From the NCBI GenBank assembly GCA_047967505.1, contig CM106539.1: a stretch of DNA of 64,000 nt. One strand, given 5' to 3'. Positions 33,579 to 44,689 of this stretch are shown in pieces. A program made the position numbers and the translations under genes. Below the pieces are notes generated by a model. The model did not search any database and was not told where the DNA came from. It saw nothing but the letters and a program-made list of their open reading frames with translations. Each line of letters opens with the position of its first letter. Positions within the stretch are counted from its first letter, which is position 1. This DNA comes from Dipteris shenzhenensis (taxonomy: Eukaryota > Polypodiophyta > Polypodiopsida > Gleicheniales).

Positions 33579-34469
33579 TGGGGTAGTTCTTGGAAAACAC
33601 TCCTCCACCCTTGGTTAGCTAATTGCAAGTAAAAAAGTTCAAAGCTATGTCAAAATGAGAGGTCTTGGGAGGCTCCCCATCCCAGATTTTTGTCCTAACA
33701 ATGTGCACTTAACTATGTAGATTTTAAACTTCCATTACCGATTAAACATTCCATAGGTTTCACACTCAATAGTTGGATTAGAAAGAGGTCTTTTTTTTTT
33801 GGCCTCTGCATCCTTTTTGGGGGATTGGAGGGAGCATGCTTTTTTGTGGCCATTGCTCCTTGCCTCCATCCTTCTCTTTTCCTCGTGCTAAAGGCCTCTC
33901 CTCCCTATTCCACTGTTAAAGATCTCTCCTCCCTGTTCTGCCCTCATCCCCTCCCTCATGCTGAAGGTGTCCTCCTCCCTCCCGCTGAACGTGTCTCCTC
34001 CGCGTTGTTCTTTTCCTCGGGCTGAAGGTCTCTCTTCCCTGTTCTGTCACTGAAGGTCTCTCCTCCTTGTTTTGCCCTCGTCCCCTCCCTCATGTTGAAG
34101 GTGTCTCCTCTACCCTATTTTTTTCCTCCCACCCTTGTCTCCTCGCTCTCCCCGCTCGACGTCCCTCTTCTCCCTCGGCGTCCCTCCTCGAATCAAATCC
34201 TCCACCCCTTCCTTCTTCCGCTCGGAATCTCCTCTGCCCTATTCTGCTCTTGCCTCTCGTAGCCTCTTCTGTCCTATCTTGCTCCTGCCTTCCTACAAAC
34301 CAAATCCTCATAGCCTCTTCCGGCCTACCTTGCTCCTGCCTACCTGTGACGCTCCATGGCCCAGAACTCTGGCCCCAAAACTCCTCCACATGCAACAAGA
34401 GAATTGGTTTTTGGAGGAAACGAATAGATTTGCTTGCTTGCTTGAAATCCAAAGAGCACAAGCTCATGA

Positions 34470-36200
34470 ACAACAATAGCTGCTCAATTATCCAAGTAAG
34501 AAAACAAAAGAAATCAAAAGTGTACCTAATTCTTTCATGTTATCCATCTTTTCCATTTCGAAACACCACGATTTGAAAGCAAGAGTCTTGTAAAAGTATG
34601 AATCTTGAAGTGTGATTTGAAAGTAAGGTCTTTAGTATATGATTTGACTTTCAGATCTTGAAATTTGAATTTTGAATTTTGTATCTAAGATTCAGAATTT
34701 CAATTTTGAATTTTGAATTTTAAATTTTGAATCTAAGATTTTGAATTTTGAATTTTCAAATTTGAAATTTGAATTTTAAATGGGGAGATTTGGCCATGCG
34801 GCCAAATCTTCCTAGCTTCTTTCAAAACATACAAGATTTGGCCACATTGCCAAATCTCCCTAGACCTTGGTGATTTGAAAGAAGCTATAAAGATTTGGCA
34901 CCACAGTTAAATCTCCCTAAACCTTCCTGCTTTAAAAATATTTGGCCACACGGCCAAATCTCCCTACACACTCGTGATTAGAAAGAAGCTAGCAAGATTT
35001 GGCCGGACAGCCAAAACTCCCCAAACCTTACTGCTTTGAAAAGATTTGGCCGCATGGCCAAATCTCCCTAGACCCTCCTGATTAGAAAGAAGCTAGCAAG
35101 ATTTGGCCGCACAGCCAAATCTCCCTAAACCCTCATGATTTATAAAAAGCTAGAAAGATTTTGCATCGCAGCCAAATCTCCCCAAACCTTAGTGCTTTGA
35201 AAAGATTTGGCTACATGGCCAAATCTCCCCAAACCTTGCTGCTTTGAAAAGATTTGGCCGCATGGCCAAATCTCCATAGACCCTCATGATTAGAAAGAAG
35301 CTAGCAAGATTTGGCCACACGACCAAATCTCCTTAGACCCAGGTGATTTAAAAGAAGCTAGAAACATTTGACCGATTTGAAAGAAGCTAGCAAGATTTGG
35401 CTGCATGGCCAAATCTCTCCAGACCCTAGTGCTTTGAAAGAAGCCCACAAGATCTGGCCACAAGGCCAAATCTCCCCAAACTTTGGTGCTTTGAAAGAAG
35501 CCCATAAGATTTGGCCACACATCCAAACCTCCCCTTCTGGTGCTTTAAAAGAAGCCCATAATATTTGGCTGCATGGCCAAATCTCCCTAGACCCTAGTGC
35601 TTTCTCAAATCTACCACTATGTCTGCCATTAATTCTTGATTCTATTTCAGATATGTTTATCGATAATGTGTTTTGTCTAACATTAAAGATTATAAAGATG
35701 ATAGTTTGTGTATTGCTTGGATTTTTTACAAGGAAGACATAAATGTGAAGAAGGTTGAGAAAGTTGTAAGTGGATTTGGAGAAAAAAGCATACCTTGGTA
35801 CTTTGACATATATAGTATTGAGGGAGCATAGTTGACATGAGTTCACTTATTTGTTTTGTTACCTAACAAAAGTGCATACACTTGTGTTGGATTGGTACAT
35901 CAAATCACAGAAGATGTAATTGGAAAAGAGGGAGATATTGGATTGTTAATCATTATAAATCAAAATAAGAAATTTCTCTTGGATCCTAGTGATTATGAAA
36001 CATCTCGTATGAAGTCTGATGTAGATGACAACATGCACTCAAGAGGCTGGATAAGTGTTGAATCAATTGATGGAAATGAAATTGACACAGTGACAACAAT
36101 CATTGAATCATATCACAAAGTTTCAGCAACATTAAAGAAGTGCAAGAGTGGGGAAGATAGTGGGGAAGGAACAAAGAAAGGAAAGTCGACTATGGTTTAA
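34470..36200 (+). pseudogene. E1 methylase gene, 5' remnant
   Basis: The exon 1 equivalent at about 34476 has ATA instead of ATG, with the GTAAG donor kept (about 34495). The exon 2 equivalent (35735-36200) encodes SIPWYFDIYSIEGA, VGLVHQITEDVIGKEGDIG and MHSRGWISVESIDGNEIDTV, closely matching E2. It has a one-base deletion near the acceptor, a TAG near 35830 and a TAA at 36198 (CAA in E2). It lacks the 4-bp insertion that breaks E2 at 27556, so it shows the ancestral frame there. Confidence 0.8.
34780..35600. repeat. Palindrome array of E1, methylase side
   Basis: About 14 copies of the GATTTGGCC...GGCCAAATC palindrome. It is shorter than the E2 array (about 0.8 kb against 1.4 kb) but of the same unit design. 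It is preceded by a run of TTTGAATTTTGAATTTT (34670-34780). Confidence 0.85.
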
Positions 36201-36214
36201 GCACCAGGTGGTAG

Positions 36215-37790
36215 TGGACTTGATAGAACTCTATAGGAAGTCCATCTTCTCCTGGGGTCTTTCCCTTCCCCATTTGATCTACTACCCTTTTTAGCTCTTC
36301 CAAAGATAGATCTCTATCCATATAAATGCTGTCAAACACTGAGACTCTTCTTTCTCTTGATCTAGAGCACTTTCCATGGGCTATAGCCTTTTCTGTCGTG
36401 ATGATCTCCTCTTCCCTAAGCAACTGTTTGAAGTGCACTATGATTACCTCGAGGATATCCTCCAGATCTTGGATGGCATTCTAGCTTTATCTGCTCTCCG
36501 TTTGATTGCTTGTAAGAAGGTTTTAGTCCTCTCCATCACTCTAATCCACTTGTCAGTAGCATTGGTTGTTCCCCCAAAGGCATTTATCCAAATTTTATCA
36601 ATCTTGTCCCTGACGTAAGGAAGTTGGAAAAAAAAGGGTGGCTTTGAACTACAATCAGCCAATTCTCCTCTCTTCCTTTTCGAAAACTAAGGAGATACGC
36701 TTAAGATCCGAAAAGGGAAGGTCGCTCTGCACTTAATGCATAGCATCTCCTCCACAATTCTCTTAGAGCAATAAGCTCTGTCAAGCCGCCCTTTCCTGTG
36801 GAGGGACCCAACCTAATTGTTTGTCCAAGTGAAGGAAGTATCTCCTGATACATCCAAGAGCTCAGCCCTATCTTTGAAATTTGACCACGTATTGTAGCCT
36901 CTTATAACACTGCCTAGCCCTTCCCATCTATCACCTCTGCTCTCAACCATCTTATAGTCTTTGAGAAGAAGCACATTATCATTCAAAAGGATGGATTCCC
37001 ATAGCAAAGCTCTGCCTCTATCCACATTCAGGGCGTACACCAAGAAGATTTGACAAGAGAGATTTGGGTGGCAAAATTCCACACCTACCCCAAATTTTCC
37101 AAAGTTTTCAAGGACTCTTCCTACTCCAAATGCGAGGTGTTTAGCTACCCCTATAGCTGCTCCTCCTCACCCCTCCTCGTGGTCTATTGTGAACCAAGTC
37201 CTGTTGTCATCGATCTGTTTTAATTGCCAGTGGAGCTTACCTCCTCCAGCTTTGACTTCTTGAAGAGTTAAGAAGTCGGGGTACAACTTATTTATTCTCA
37301 TCCATCTCTTAAAGACCAGGGGCTTCAAGTCATTTGTTAACCCTGCACATAAACTGACAAACATGTGAAATTTTTTTGGTTTGTCATTGAGTGGAGCTTT
37401 TGTTCCTCAACTTCTTGAAAGTGACTGGGCTCATTTGAGGGGAAAGTGTAAATCCTCTAGATAGCCTTCTCTTTTCCCTTTCTGCTAAAGATTTCTTGGT
37501 CGGGTTGTCTAGTTGGGCACTGTTCATCTTTCTTTCAAGTTGTGTGGCTCTTTTCCCCTTCACTATGGGGATTGGCTGATCATCTTGGGACATGGATTCG
37601 AATTCAGCTTGCTCTTATTGAGCTTCGAAGTTCTGCGTCTCGAGAATAAATTTCTCTTCCTTTGAGCTCTCTTCCATATTTTCTTCGCTCTTTCTTTCTT
37701 CTACTCTCTATTTATCTACCTTCTCTAGAGTAGCTCTATCCTCTTTGGTCTGATTAGGCTCCTCTTCTTGCGGTGGAGGGATAGGTTCCT
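36215..37790 (-). pseudogene. LINE (non-LTR) retrotransposon fragment: endonuclease and start of RT
   Basis: Minus strand, read from 37790 downward. There is a basic ORF1-like tail, then endonuclease pieces (INKLYPDFLTLQEVKAGG near 37260-37300, with the LQE.K catalytic motif; DRWEGLGSVIRGYNTW and TSFTWTNN near 36815-36920). The linker before RT includes FFQLPYVRDKIDKIWINAFG. The RT entry is ELKRVVDQMGKGKTPGEDG at about 36230-36290. Stops and frameshifts are frequent. Its RT continues into the E1 breakpoint, so the 3' part is missing, unlike the 5' truncation usual for LINEs. A deletion joining LINE and E1 explains both losses. Confidence 0.75.
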
Positions 37791-37799
37791 CAACCCTTG

Positions 37800-39760
37800 T
37801 AACACTGTCTTAGGTGAGTTATTCCAACAAGTACTTATCAGATTGGTGCACAACATTGCATGCAACTCAATACCACCTAGGTTGAGGTGTGTGCAAAGTA
37901 TTTTTCCCATCTGTTATGCTTTGCATGTCAATCACGCATTATGCACCGTTTTCCCCCTAGTGTTATGCACAACCATAAAAAAATGTGCTCCCAGGTGTGT
38001 TATGCAAACAAGAACTTATGAGATGGGTGCACCACTTTGCATGCAAGTAAATACCACCTAGGTTGAGGTGCTTGCAAAGTATTGTGCCCATCGGATAGGC
38101 TTTCCATTGTCGATCAAGCATTAAATACTATTTTTTGCTCAGTGTGATTCACATCTTTAAAAAAAATGCTCCTAAGTGTGTTATCCAGACAAGTACTTAT
38201 CAGATGAGCATGAAACATTGCATGCAACTCAATGCCCTAGGTTGAGATGTGTGCAGAGTATTGTGCCAATTGGATATGCTATGCACGATCGATCACGCAT
38301 TATACACCATTTTCCCCCTAGTGTTATGCACAACCATAAAAAAACACTCTCCCAAGTGTGTTCTCTAAAAACGTACTTATGGGATGGGTGCGCTACTTTG
38401 CATGCTAGTGAATACCACCCAGGTTGAGCTGCATGCAAAGTATTGTACCCATCCGATATGATTTGCATGGTCGATTCTTGCATTAAACACCGTTTTTGCC
38501 TCAGTGTGATGCACATCCGTAAAAAAACACGCTCCTACGTGGGTTATCCAAAAAAGTACTTATTGAATGGGTGCACCACTTTGCATGCAAGCTAATACCA
38601 TCTAGAATGAGACCTGTACAAAGTATTGTGTCCATTGGATATGATTTGCATGCTCGATCACACGTTATACACAGTTTTCCATACCATCTAGAATGAGACA
38701 TGTACAAAGTATTGTGTCGATCGGATATGATTTGCATGCTCAATCACATATTATACATAGTTTTCCTCCCCGTGTTATGCACCACCATCAAAAAACGTGC
38801 TCCCAAGTATGTTATCTGAACAGATACTTATGGGATGGGCATGCCACTTTGCATGCAGGTCAATACCACTTGGATAGAGGCCTATGAAATGTATTGAGCC
38901 CATTGGATATGATTTGCATGGTCATCCAAGCATTAAACTCTATTTTTGCCTTAGTGTCATGCACAAGCATCAAAAAACACTGTCCTAGGTATGTTATTAC
39001 AACAAGTACTTATCAGATTGGCGCACAACATTTCATGCAACTCAATACCACCTAGGTTAAGGTGCATGCAAAGTATTGTGCCCATGTGATATGCTTTACA
39101 CATCGATCATGCATTATGCACCGTTTTCCCCCTAGTGTTATGCACAATCGTAAATAAATGTGCTCTTAGGTGTGTTATGCGAACAAGTACTTATGGGATG
39201 GGTGCGCCACTTTTCATGTAAGTAAATACCACCTAGTTTGAGTCACGTGCAAAGTATTGTGCCATTGGATAGGCTTTGCATTGTCAATCAAGCATTAAAC
39301 ACAGTTTTTGGCTCAGTGTGATTCACATCCGTAAAAAAATACACTCCTCTCCTAAGTGTGTTATTCTAAGAAGTACTTATCAGATGGGTGCAATACATTG
39401 CATGCAACTCAATACCACCTAGTTTGAGGTGCATGTAGAGTATGCTCTACATGGTCGATCATGTAATATACAGCATTTTTCCCCTAGTGTTATGCACAAC
39501 GGTCAAAAAACGCGTTACGAGGTGTGCAATCTAAACAAGTATTTATGGGATGGGTGCACCACTTTGCATGCAAGTACTTTGAGGTGCATGAAAAGTATTA
39601 TGCCCATCCTATATGCTTTGCATGGTTGATTCTCACATTAAACACTATTTTTGCCTCAATGTAATGCACATCCATAAAAAAACACGCTCCTAGGTGTGTT
39701 ATCTGAACAAGTATTTATCGGATGGGCACATCACATTACATGCAACTCAATACTAAATTA
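37800..39760. repeat. ~180-bp satellite in ~360-bp alternating (A/B) pattern
   Basis: About eleven units, each with TACTTATCAGAT or TACTTATGGGAT, then CATTGCATGCAACTCAATAC or CTTTGCATGCAAGTAAATAC, then a GTTTTCC or GTTTTTGCC segment and TATGCACAACC or GATGCACATCC. The two unit types mostly alternate, giving a ~360-bp dimer. A local ~91-bp duplication (ATACCATCTAGAATGAGA at 38597 and 38681) disturbs the register. The unit length is close to a nucleosome repeat. ORFs here are artefacts. Confidence 0.85.
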
Positions 39761-39970
39761 TTTATACTATCTTTTATAATTCTAAACTATAAAATCACAA
39801 TTTTAAATTAGAGATTCTATTAGCTTAATGCTTGTATCCTCGTATCACCATCAAAATTTAATAAAATAAAGTAAAAGTAAAATAAAAGAGATTAATTTAA
39901 TAAAAAGTTACAACTAATAGGAAAAATATTCAAAAGAGACTAACATTTTTTATAATTGTTCCACAGGAAG

Positions 39971-41374
39971 ATGGCAACAGATTTCATTCCTGGGATGGAG
40001 GTGATATTATGTTGCCAAAGAGAAGTAGTTGCATTTGCTACAATCCATGATAGTGATCCAAATTCTCTTTGTCCACTTTCAAAGACTTGTCAAAGATAAG
40101 GTTGCACTTCTTGTATCAAAGATTCTTAGTGCACATGTTGAGCTAAAGCATAAGTGTGGAGATATGGAAGTACTTGGAGATGTTATGCCTTATAATAGTT
40201 TCAATAAATCATTTATTGCATGGGATAGAGATGAGACTTATCCAACACATATCATCGGGAATACAAAGTGCAATTCTTTGGATTTCAGTGTGGGAGATAT
40301 TTTGCAAATGATATCATTTGCAAATAAGAACATAGCGGAAGGTCAAGTTTTGGAGTTTGAACATTGGGATCAATGGTCATTTGCAAAGATGAGGATTGTG
40401 AAAGTTACTAATGATGGTATGGATGATAACACAACGTCATTGGATGGTCCCTATTATGAGGAAGGAAAATATTTGAGATGGAGCATGCAATTTTTGAAGA
40501 TTAAAAAGGGACATCTGGTTTTCAATGACAAAGATAGAGTATACTACAATTTCAAAGGACTTAAAGACTATGCCTATGTCAAGCCAAAAGCTTTGTCCCT
40601 TCAGATGTGGATGATTTTAATGAACTCAAGTATAGATGTGGCATCTTATCAGGAGTGGATGAGTTCATTGATACCAAGAAACATAAAGAATTCAAAAGTA
40701 ATGCTTGCTCTAGAGTGGATGAATTCTTGCATATTGAGAAAGGCAAAGGCATCAAAAGTATTGTCTCTTCAGAATTAGATGATTTCAATGCAATCCTCTA
40801 TAGAAGTGACATCTTATTAGGAGTGGATGAGTTCAATGGTACTGTGAAGGTTAACGACTTCACAAGTGATGTCTTATTTGGAGTCAATGAATTCATGCAT
40901 GTCAAGAAAGATAAAGATATCATCGGTGAGTTCAATGGTACTGTGAAGGCAAAAGACTTCAGAAGTGATGTCTAATTTGGAGTCGATGAATACACGCATG
41001 TCGAGAAAGATAAAGATATCATTTGTGTTGTCTCCTCAAACTTGGATGATTTCAATGCACTTAACTATAGAAGTGAAATCTTGTCAAGAGTGGATGAGTT
41101 CATTGGTACCAATAAAGCAAAAGGTTTTAGAAGTGATGTCTCATCTAGAGTGGATGAATTCATACACATTGTCAAGGAGTGCAAAGAGTTCAAAAGTGTT
41201 GGCTTATCAAATATGGACGACATGGATATTGACTCAAATGGTCTAAAGATTACTTCAAAGACAAGAATGAAATCAACAAAGGACTATTCGGTATTTGAAT
41301 TTGATAGTGATAAGATAAACGATGCAACATCCCATGAAAACACACTCATGCATAAGCATAAGCATCTACTTTAG
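39971..41374 (+). pseudogene. Unknown protein with C-terminal ~57-residue repeats; two frameshifts
   Basis: Starts MATDFIPGMEVIL after an acceptor-like TTCCACAG (39966). The N-terminal part (EVVAFATIHDSDP ... GDMEVLGDVMPYN ... SFIAWDR) has the spacing of the DUF8039-like N-terminus of the E1/E2 transposase, but the likeness is weak. The frame shifts near 40090 and returns near 40600. The C-terminal part is a tandem peptide repeat of about 57 residues (171 bp): DDFNALxYRSxIL, then VDEFIxTxKxKxF, then VDEFxHIxK. It starts at 40609, 40780 and 41047, the last interval expanded by about 96 bp. A TAA (TTA in a sister unit) lies at 40973. The C-terminus is charged. Function unknown. Confidence 0.45.
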
Positions 41375-42715
41375 CATATGCTTATGAAAAGAGGGAAAAG
41401 AGGATGAAAGAGAGGGAAAAAGAGAAGAAAAAAGAAGAGAAGGAAGAGGGGAAAAGAGAGGACCAAAAGAGAGGGGACAAAGAAGCAAGAGGATATGAGC
41501 ATAAGCATACAACCATGCATATGCTCATGCATCTACTTTAGCATATAAGCATGCATATGCTTATGAAAAGGAAGAGGAAGGAAGAGGAAAAAAGAGAGGA
41601 CTTAGAGAAAAGAGCATGAAAGAGAGGGGAAAGGAGAGGGAAAAAGAGGGGAAAAGAGAAGGAAAAGAGAGAGGGGACAAAGAATAAAAGAGAGGAAAAA
41701 AGAGAGGGGAAAAGAAAAAAAGAGAGAAGAAAAGAGGGGAAAAAGAGAGAAAGCATATGCAAATGAGAGGAAAAAAGTGAGGGGAAAAAGAGCTTATGAA
41801 AATAGAGAAAAGAGAATGAAAGAGAGGGAAAAGAGAGGGAAAAGGAGGGTTGAAGAGAACAAAAAGAGAGAGGGGAAAAGAAGAAGATAGAGGAAAAAAG
41901 AGAGGGGAAAAGAGAAGGAAAAGAGAGAGGGAAAAAGAAGAAAAGAGAGGAAAAAAGAGAGGGAAAAAGAAGAGAAGGAGAGAAAGCATATGCTTGTGCT
42001 TATGCATGAGCATATGAGCATATGCTCATGCATGAGAATAAGCATATGAGCATATGCTAATGCATCTACTTTAGCAAATGAGCATAAGCATACGAGCATG
42101 CATATGCTTATGAAAAGGAAGAGGAAGGAAGAGGAAAAAAGAGAGGACTTAGAGAAAAGAGGGTGAAAGAGAGAAGAAAAGAAGAAAATAGAGAAAAAAA
42201 GAGAGGGGAAAAGAGAAGGAAAAGAGAGAAGGGAAAAGAAGAAAAGAGAGTAAAATAGAGAGGGGAAAAGAAGAGAAGGAGAGAAAGCATATGCTTATGC
42301 TTATGCATGGGCATATGAGCACATGCTCATGCAAGAGGATAAGCATATGAGCATATGCTCATGCATCTACTTCAGCATATGAGCATGTATATGCTTATGA
42401 AAAGGAAGAGGAAGGAAGAGGAAAAAGAGAGGACTTCAAGAAAAGAGGATGAAAGAGAGGAAAAAAGAGAGGGGAAAAGAGAAGGAAAAGAGAGAGTGGA
42501 AAAGAAGAAAAGAGAGCAAAAAAGAGAGGGGAAAAGGAAGAGAAGGAGAGAAAGCATATGCTCATGCATCTACTTTAGCATATGAGCATAAGCATACGCA
42601 AATGCAAATGCTAATGAAAACAGAGAAAAGAGGATGAAAGAAAGGGGAAAAGAGAGGGAAAAGGAAGAGGAAGGAAGAGGGGATGCGATTGAAAGAGAGG
42701 AAAAAGAAGTCTCCC
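41375..42715. repeat. Purine-strand tract with repeated CATATG/GCATGC palindromic blocks
   Basis: About 1.3 kb in which the plus strand is almost all A and G (GAGAGGAAAAAAGAGAGGGG words). Blocks of 70-140 bp rich in AGCATATGCTCATGCATCTA and GAGCATAAGCATAC punctuate it at about 41497, 41985, 42286 and 42552. Purine runs can form triplexes and the alternating blocks can extrude cruciforms. ORFs on both strands are compositional. Confidence 0.85.
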
Positions 42716-43889
42716 TCCCATATCCCACATAGATTGCAATTTTTAACTCTTTAAACAGATCATCGATTTGTAGTTTTTGGAGTTTTTCTAGTGTTTTTTC
42801 AATTTTTATGTTTGTCAGCCCGGGCTGGATGATGGTTTGGTTTAGCCAAGATCACCTTAAAGAGAGAGAGAGAGAGAGAGAGACTAGAAAGTGCTTCAAA
42901 GCTATTAAAAGTACCACTTGAAAGTTCTTCTGAGTGTCTGAAAGTGCTCTAGGACTGCTGTTATTTTTAGGTGACACTAAAGTTATTCCAAGTGGTACTA
43001 AAGTGCATGGAAGTACTAAAGTGTTTGAAGTACTAAAGTGCATGGAAGTACTAAATTGTCTGAAGTACTAAAGTACCGAAGTTGTTCCAAGTGGTACTAA
43101 AGTAGTAGTGTCTAAAGGTGCTCTAGGACTACTGTTACTTTTAATCTACTTTCAAGTGACACTGAAGTTGCTCCAATTGGTACTAAAGTACATGGAAGTA
43201 CTTCAAAATCACTTTAAAATCATTGGATATTACTTTGTGCCATTGAAATTCTAGCTAAAACTACTACAAATCTATTAATAGTACCATTTGAAAGTGGTTC
43301 AGAGCTGTTAAAAAACCACTAGAAATTGCTTCAAAGCTATTGAAAGTACCACCAAAAAGTGCTTCAGAGGGTCTGAACGTGCTCTAGGATTGCTATTATT
43401 TTCCTTGAATAAAAGTAAAGTACAAACGTGAGGCTCATCAAGCAAATGTATGGGATTCTTAACAAAAGAACATGTCTTCATCCTCTTGCAACAAACATCT
43501 TTTTTGTTGGGGGACTCGAGTGTCCGAAATTCAAAAACAAGATCGGGGGAGACTCAACTGTTTGAAATTCAAAAACAAAATCTTTAACCTCTTTTTTGAT
43601 GATGGTACTTATAGGTTGTTGTCTATGGCATGTTTGTAGGGGCAAGAGTCCACCATCCTCTTCTAATTGTAGGCATGTGTGGAGAAGTGTGAGGCCTTAT
43701 TTAATGGTGCACAACCATTTTTCACTGCACCTTCAGTTGAAGAATTTTTTATAGGGTACTCTATCTTGTAATGGGAAAATACTTGGTGTGTCTATCCATA
43801 GTAGCCCAAGTATTTTACAAAATGTTGTCCCATATATAGGAATATACATGTACTTTTCAATGAAAAACTGTAGGTGCATGCACTAGGAC
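42716..43889. repeat. (GA)n and diffuse AGTACTAAAGTG repeats; no gene
   Basis: (GA)n at 42861-42883. 42885-43390 has degenerate repeats of AAGTGCTTCAAAGCTATTAAA, AGTACTAAAGTGCATGGA and GTGCTCTAGGACTGCTGTTA. The rest up to 43889 shows no coding or repeat signal that I can name. Confidence 0.6.
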
Positions 43890-44119
43890 ACGTGGGTTTG
43901 CGACATTGATTTTGGGCATTGATACTCAAAACAAGACCAAAATTGGTTGTCCTTTAAATAATGATGGTATAAATATTCATGCTAGGTGTTATATTTTGAG
44001 GAGTGTGATTTTCTTGAATCCACTAATCCATATCCTCATCAACCAAAGCCTCAAGCATTTTTTGATACAAAGGACATGGGACCTTTTTCTTCTGACTTAT
44101 ACCTTAACCTTTGAGGGGT

Positions 44120-44645
44120 AATTGGGTTAACCACATCCTTGAGTGGAGATTTTATAGGGGCCTTCACTTCATTTGGGACCCAGTTTTCCCTAGGAGACAA
44201 AGGAGTCTTGGGGGCTATAGCAAAAGGTTTGGACTTGCCCTAATTATGTGGGCAATTTTTCACAATGTCGTTGGATAGCCCTTAGAGGAAGCAACAATTA
44301 GGGAGATTCTTGTAGATCAGCCATTCTTCTTTAAAGATACTTTGATTTCTTTTAAGAATGACTAGGGAGTCAAGAAGCACCTCTTCCAAGTCCACGTGAA
44401 TAGATACCTTGGGATCAACCTTGGTATTGATAAATCTCTCCATTTCCACTCCTAGAACTTTGCTCAACCCACCACAAAGGGAAGCCAACTCATTGCATAA
44501 AGACAATGGGAGGTCAGGAAGTTTAAACCACACTAGGGTCTTGGTTGGCCTTCAGTTATCAAGGGAGAAGCCTTGGACCCCCATTCAAGATATAAAGACA
44601 GGTTCATGATAGTCCAAAGTCACCAATTCAAAGTGTGAGACCAGT
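44120..44645 (-). pseudogene. LINE ORF1-like (DUF4283-type) fragment
   Basis: On minus, 44533-44282 encodes VWFKLPDLPLSLCNELASL, then LGVEMERFINTKVDPKVSIHV and YKNLPNCCF. This is the pattern of plant LINE ORF1 and related proteins (W.rlp.LPl..w....l...g..lG.....D..T......aRv.v..dl, ending lP.fC). Such proteins bind RNA and chaperone the LINE transcript. There is no zinc knuckle after the final Cys, and both flanks are degraded. Confidence 0.6.
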
Positions 44646-44689
44646 CACATTAACATCTCAAACATATATAAAGGGGGTTGATGAAGAAA

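Larger units (their letters stand above)
33579..36214. mobile_element. Element E1, right part (truncated)
   Basis: Collinear with E2 24557 to about 27590: pyrimidine minisatellite (33820-34340), presumed exon 1, palindrome array, and the start of the methylase gene. It ends at 36214 (GGTGGTAG), where LINE sequence begins, so the rest of E1, including its right terminus, is lost. Together with 15703-19490 it represents the element that received E2. Confidence 0.85.

Noticed and set aside
24557-36214. The ~2.7-3 kb direct repeats (24557-27590 and 33579-36214) as LTRs of a giant retrotransposon
   Set aside because: No primer-binding site or polypurine tract, the repeats contain a 5' coding exon, and the empty-site evidence explains them as E1 and E2 copies of a TIR element.
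37800-39760. Satellite array read as CRISPR or as coding (several ORFs)
   Set aside because: The whole unit repeats, without unique spacers; ORFs change frame between units.
41538-42346. Ser/Phe/Leu-rich minus-strand ORFs
   Set aside because: They are the complement of a purine tract; no codon or motif signal.
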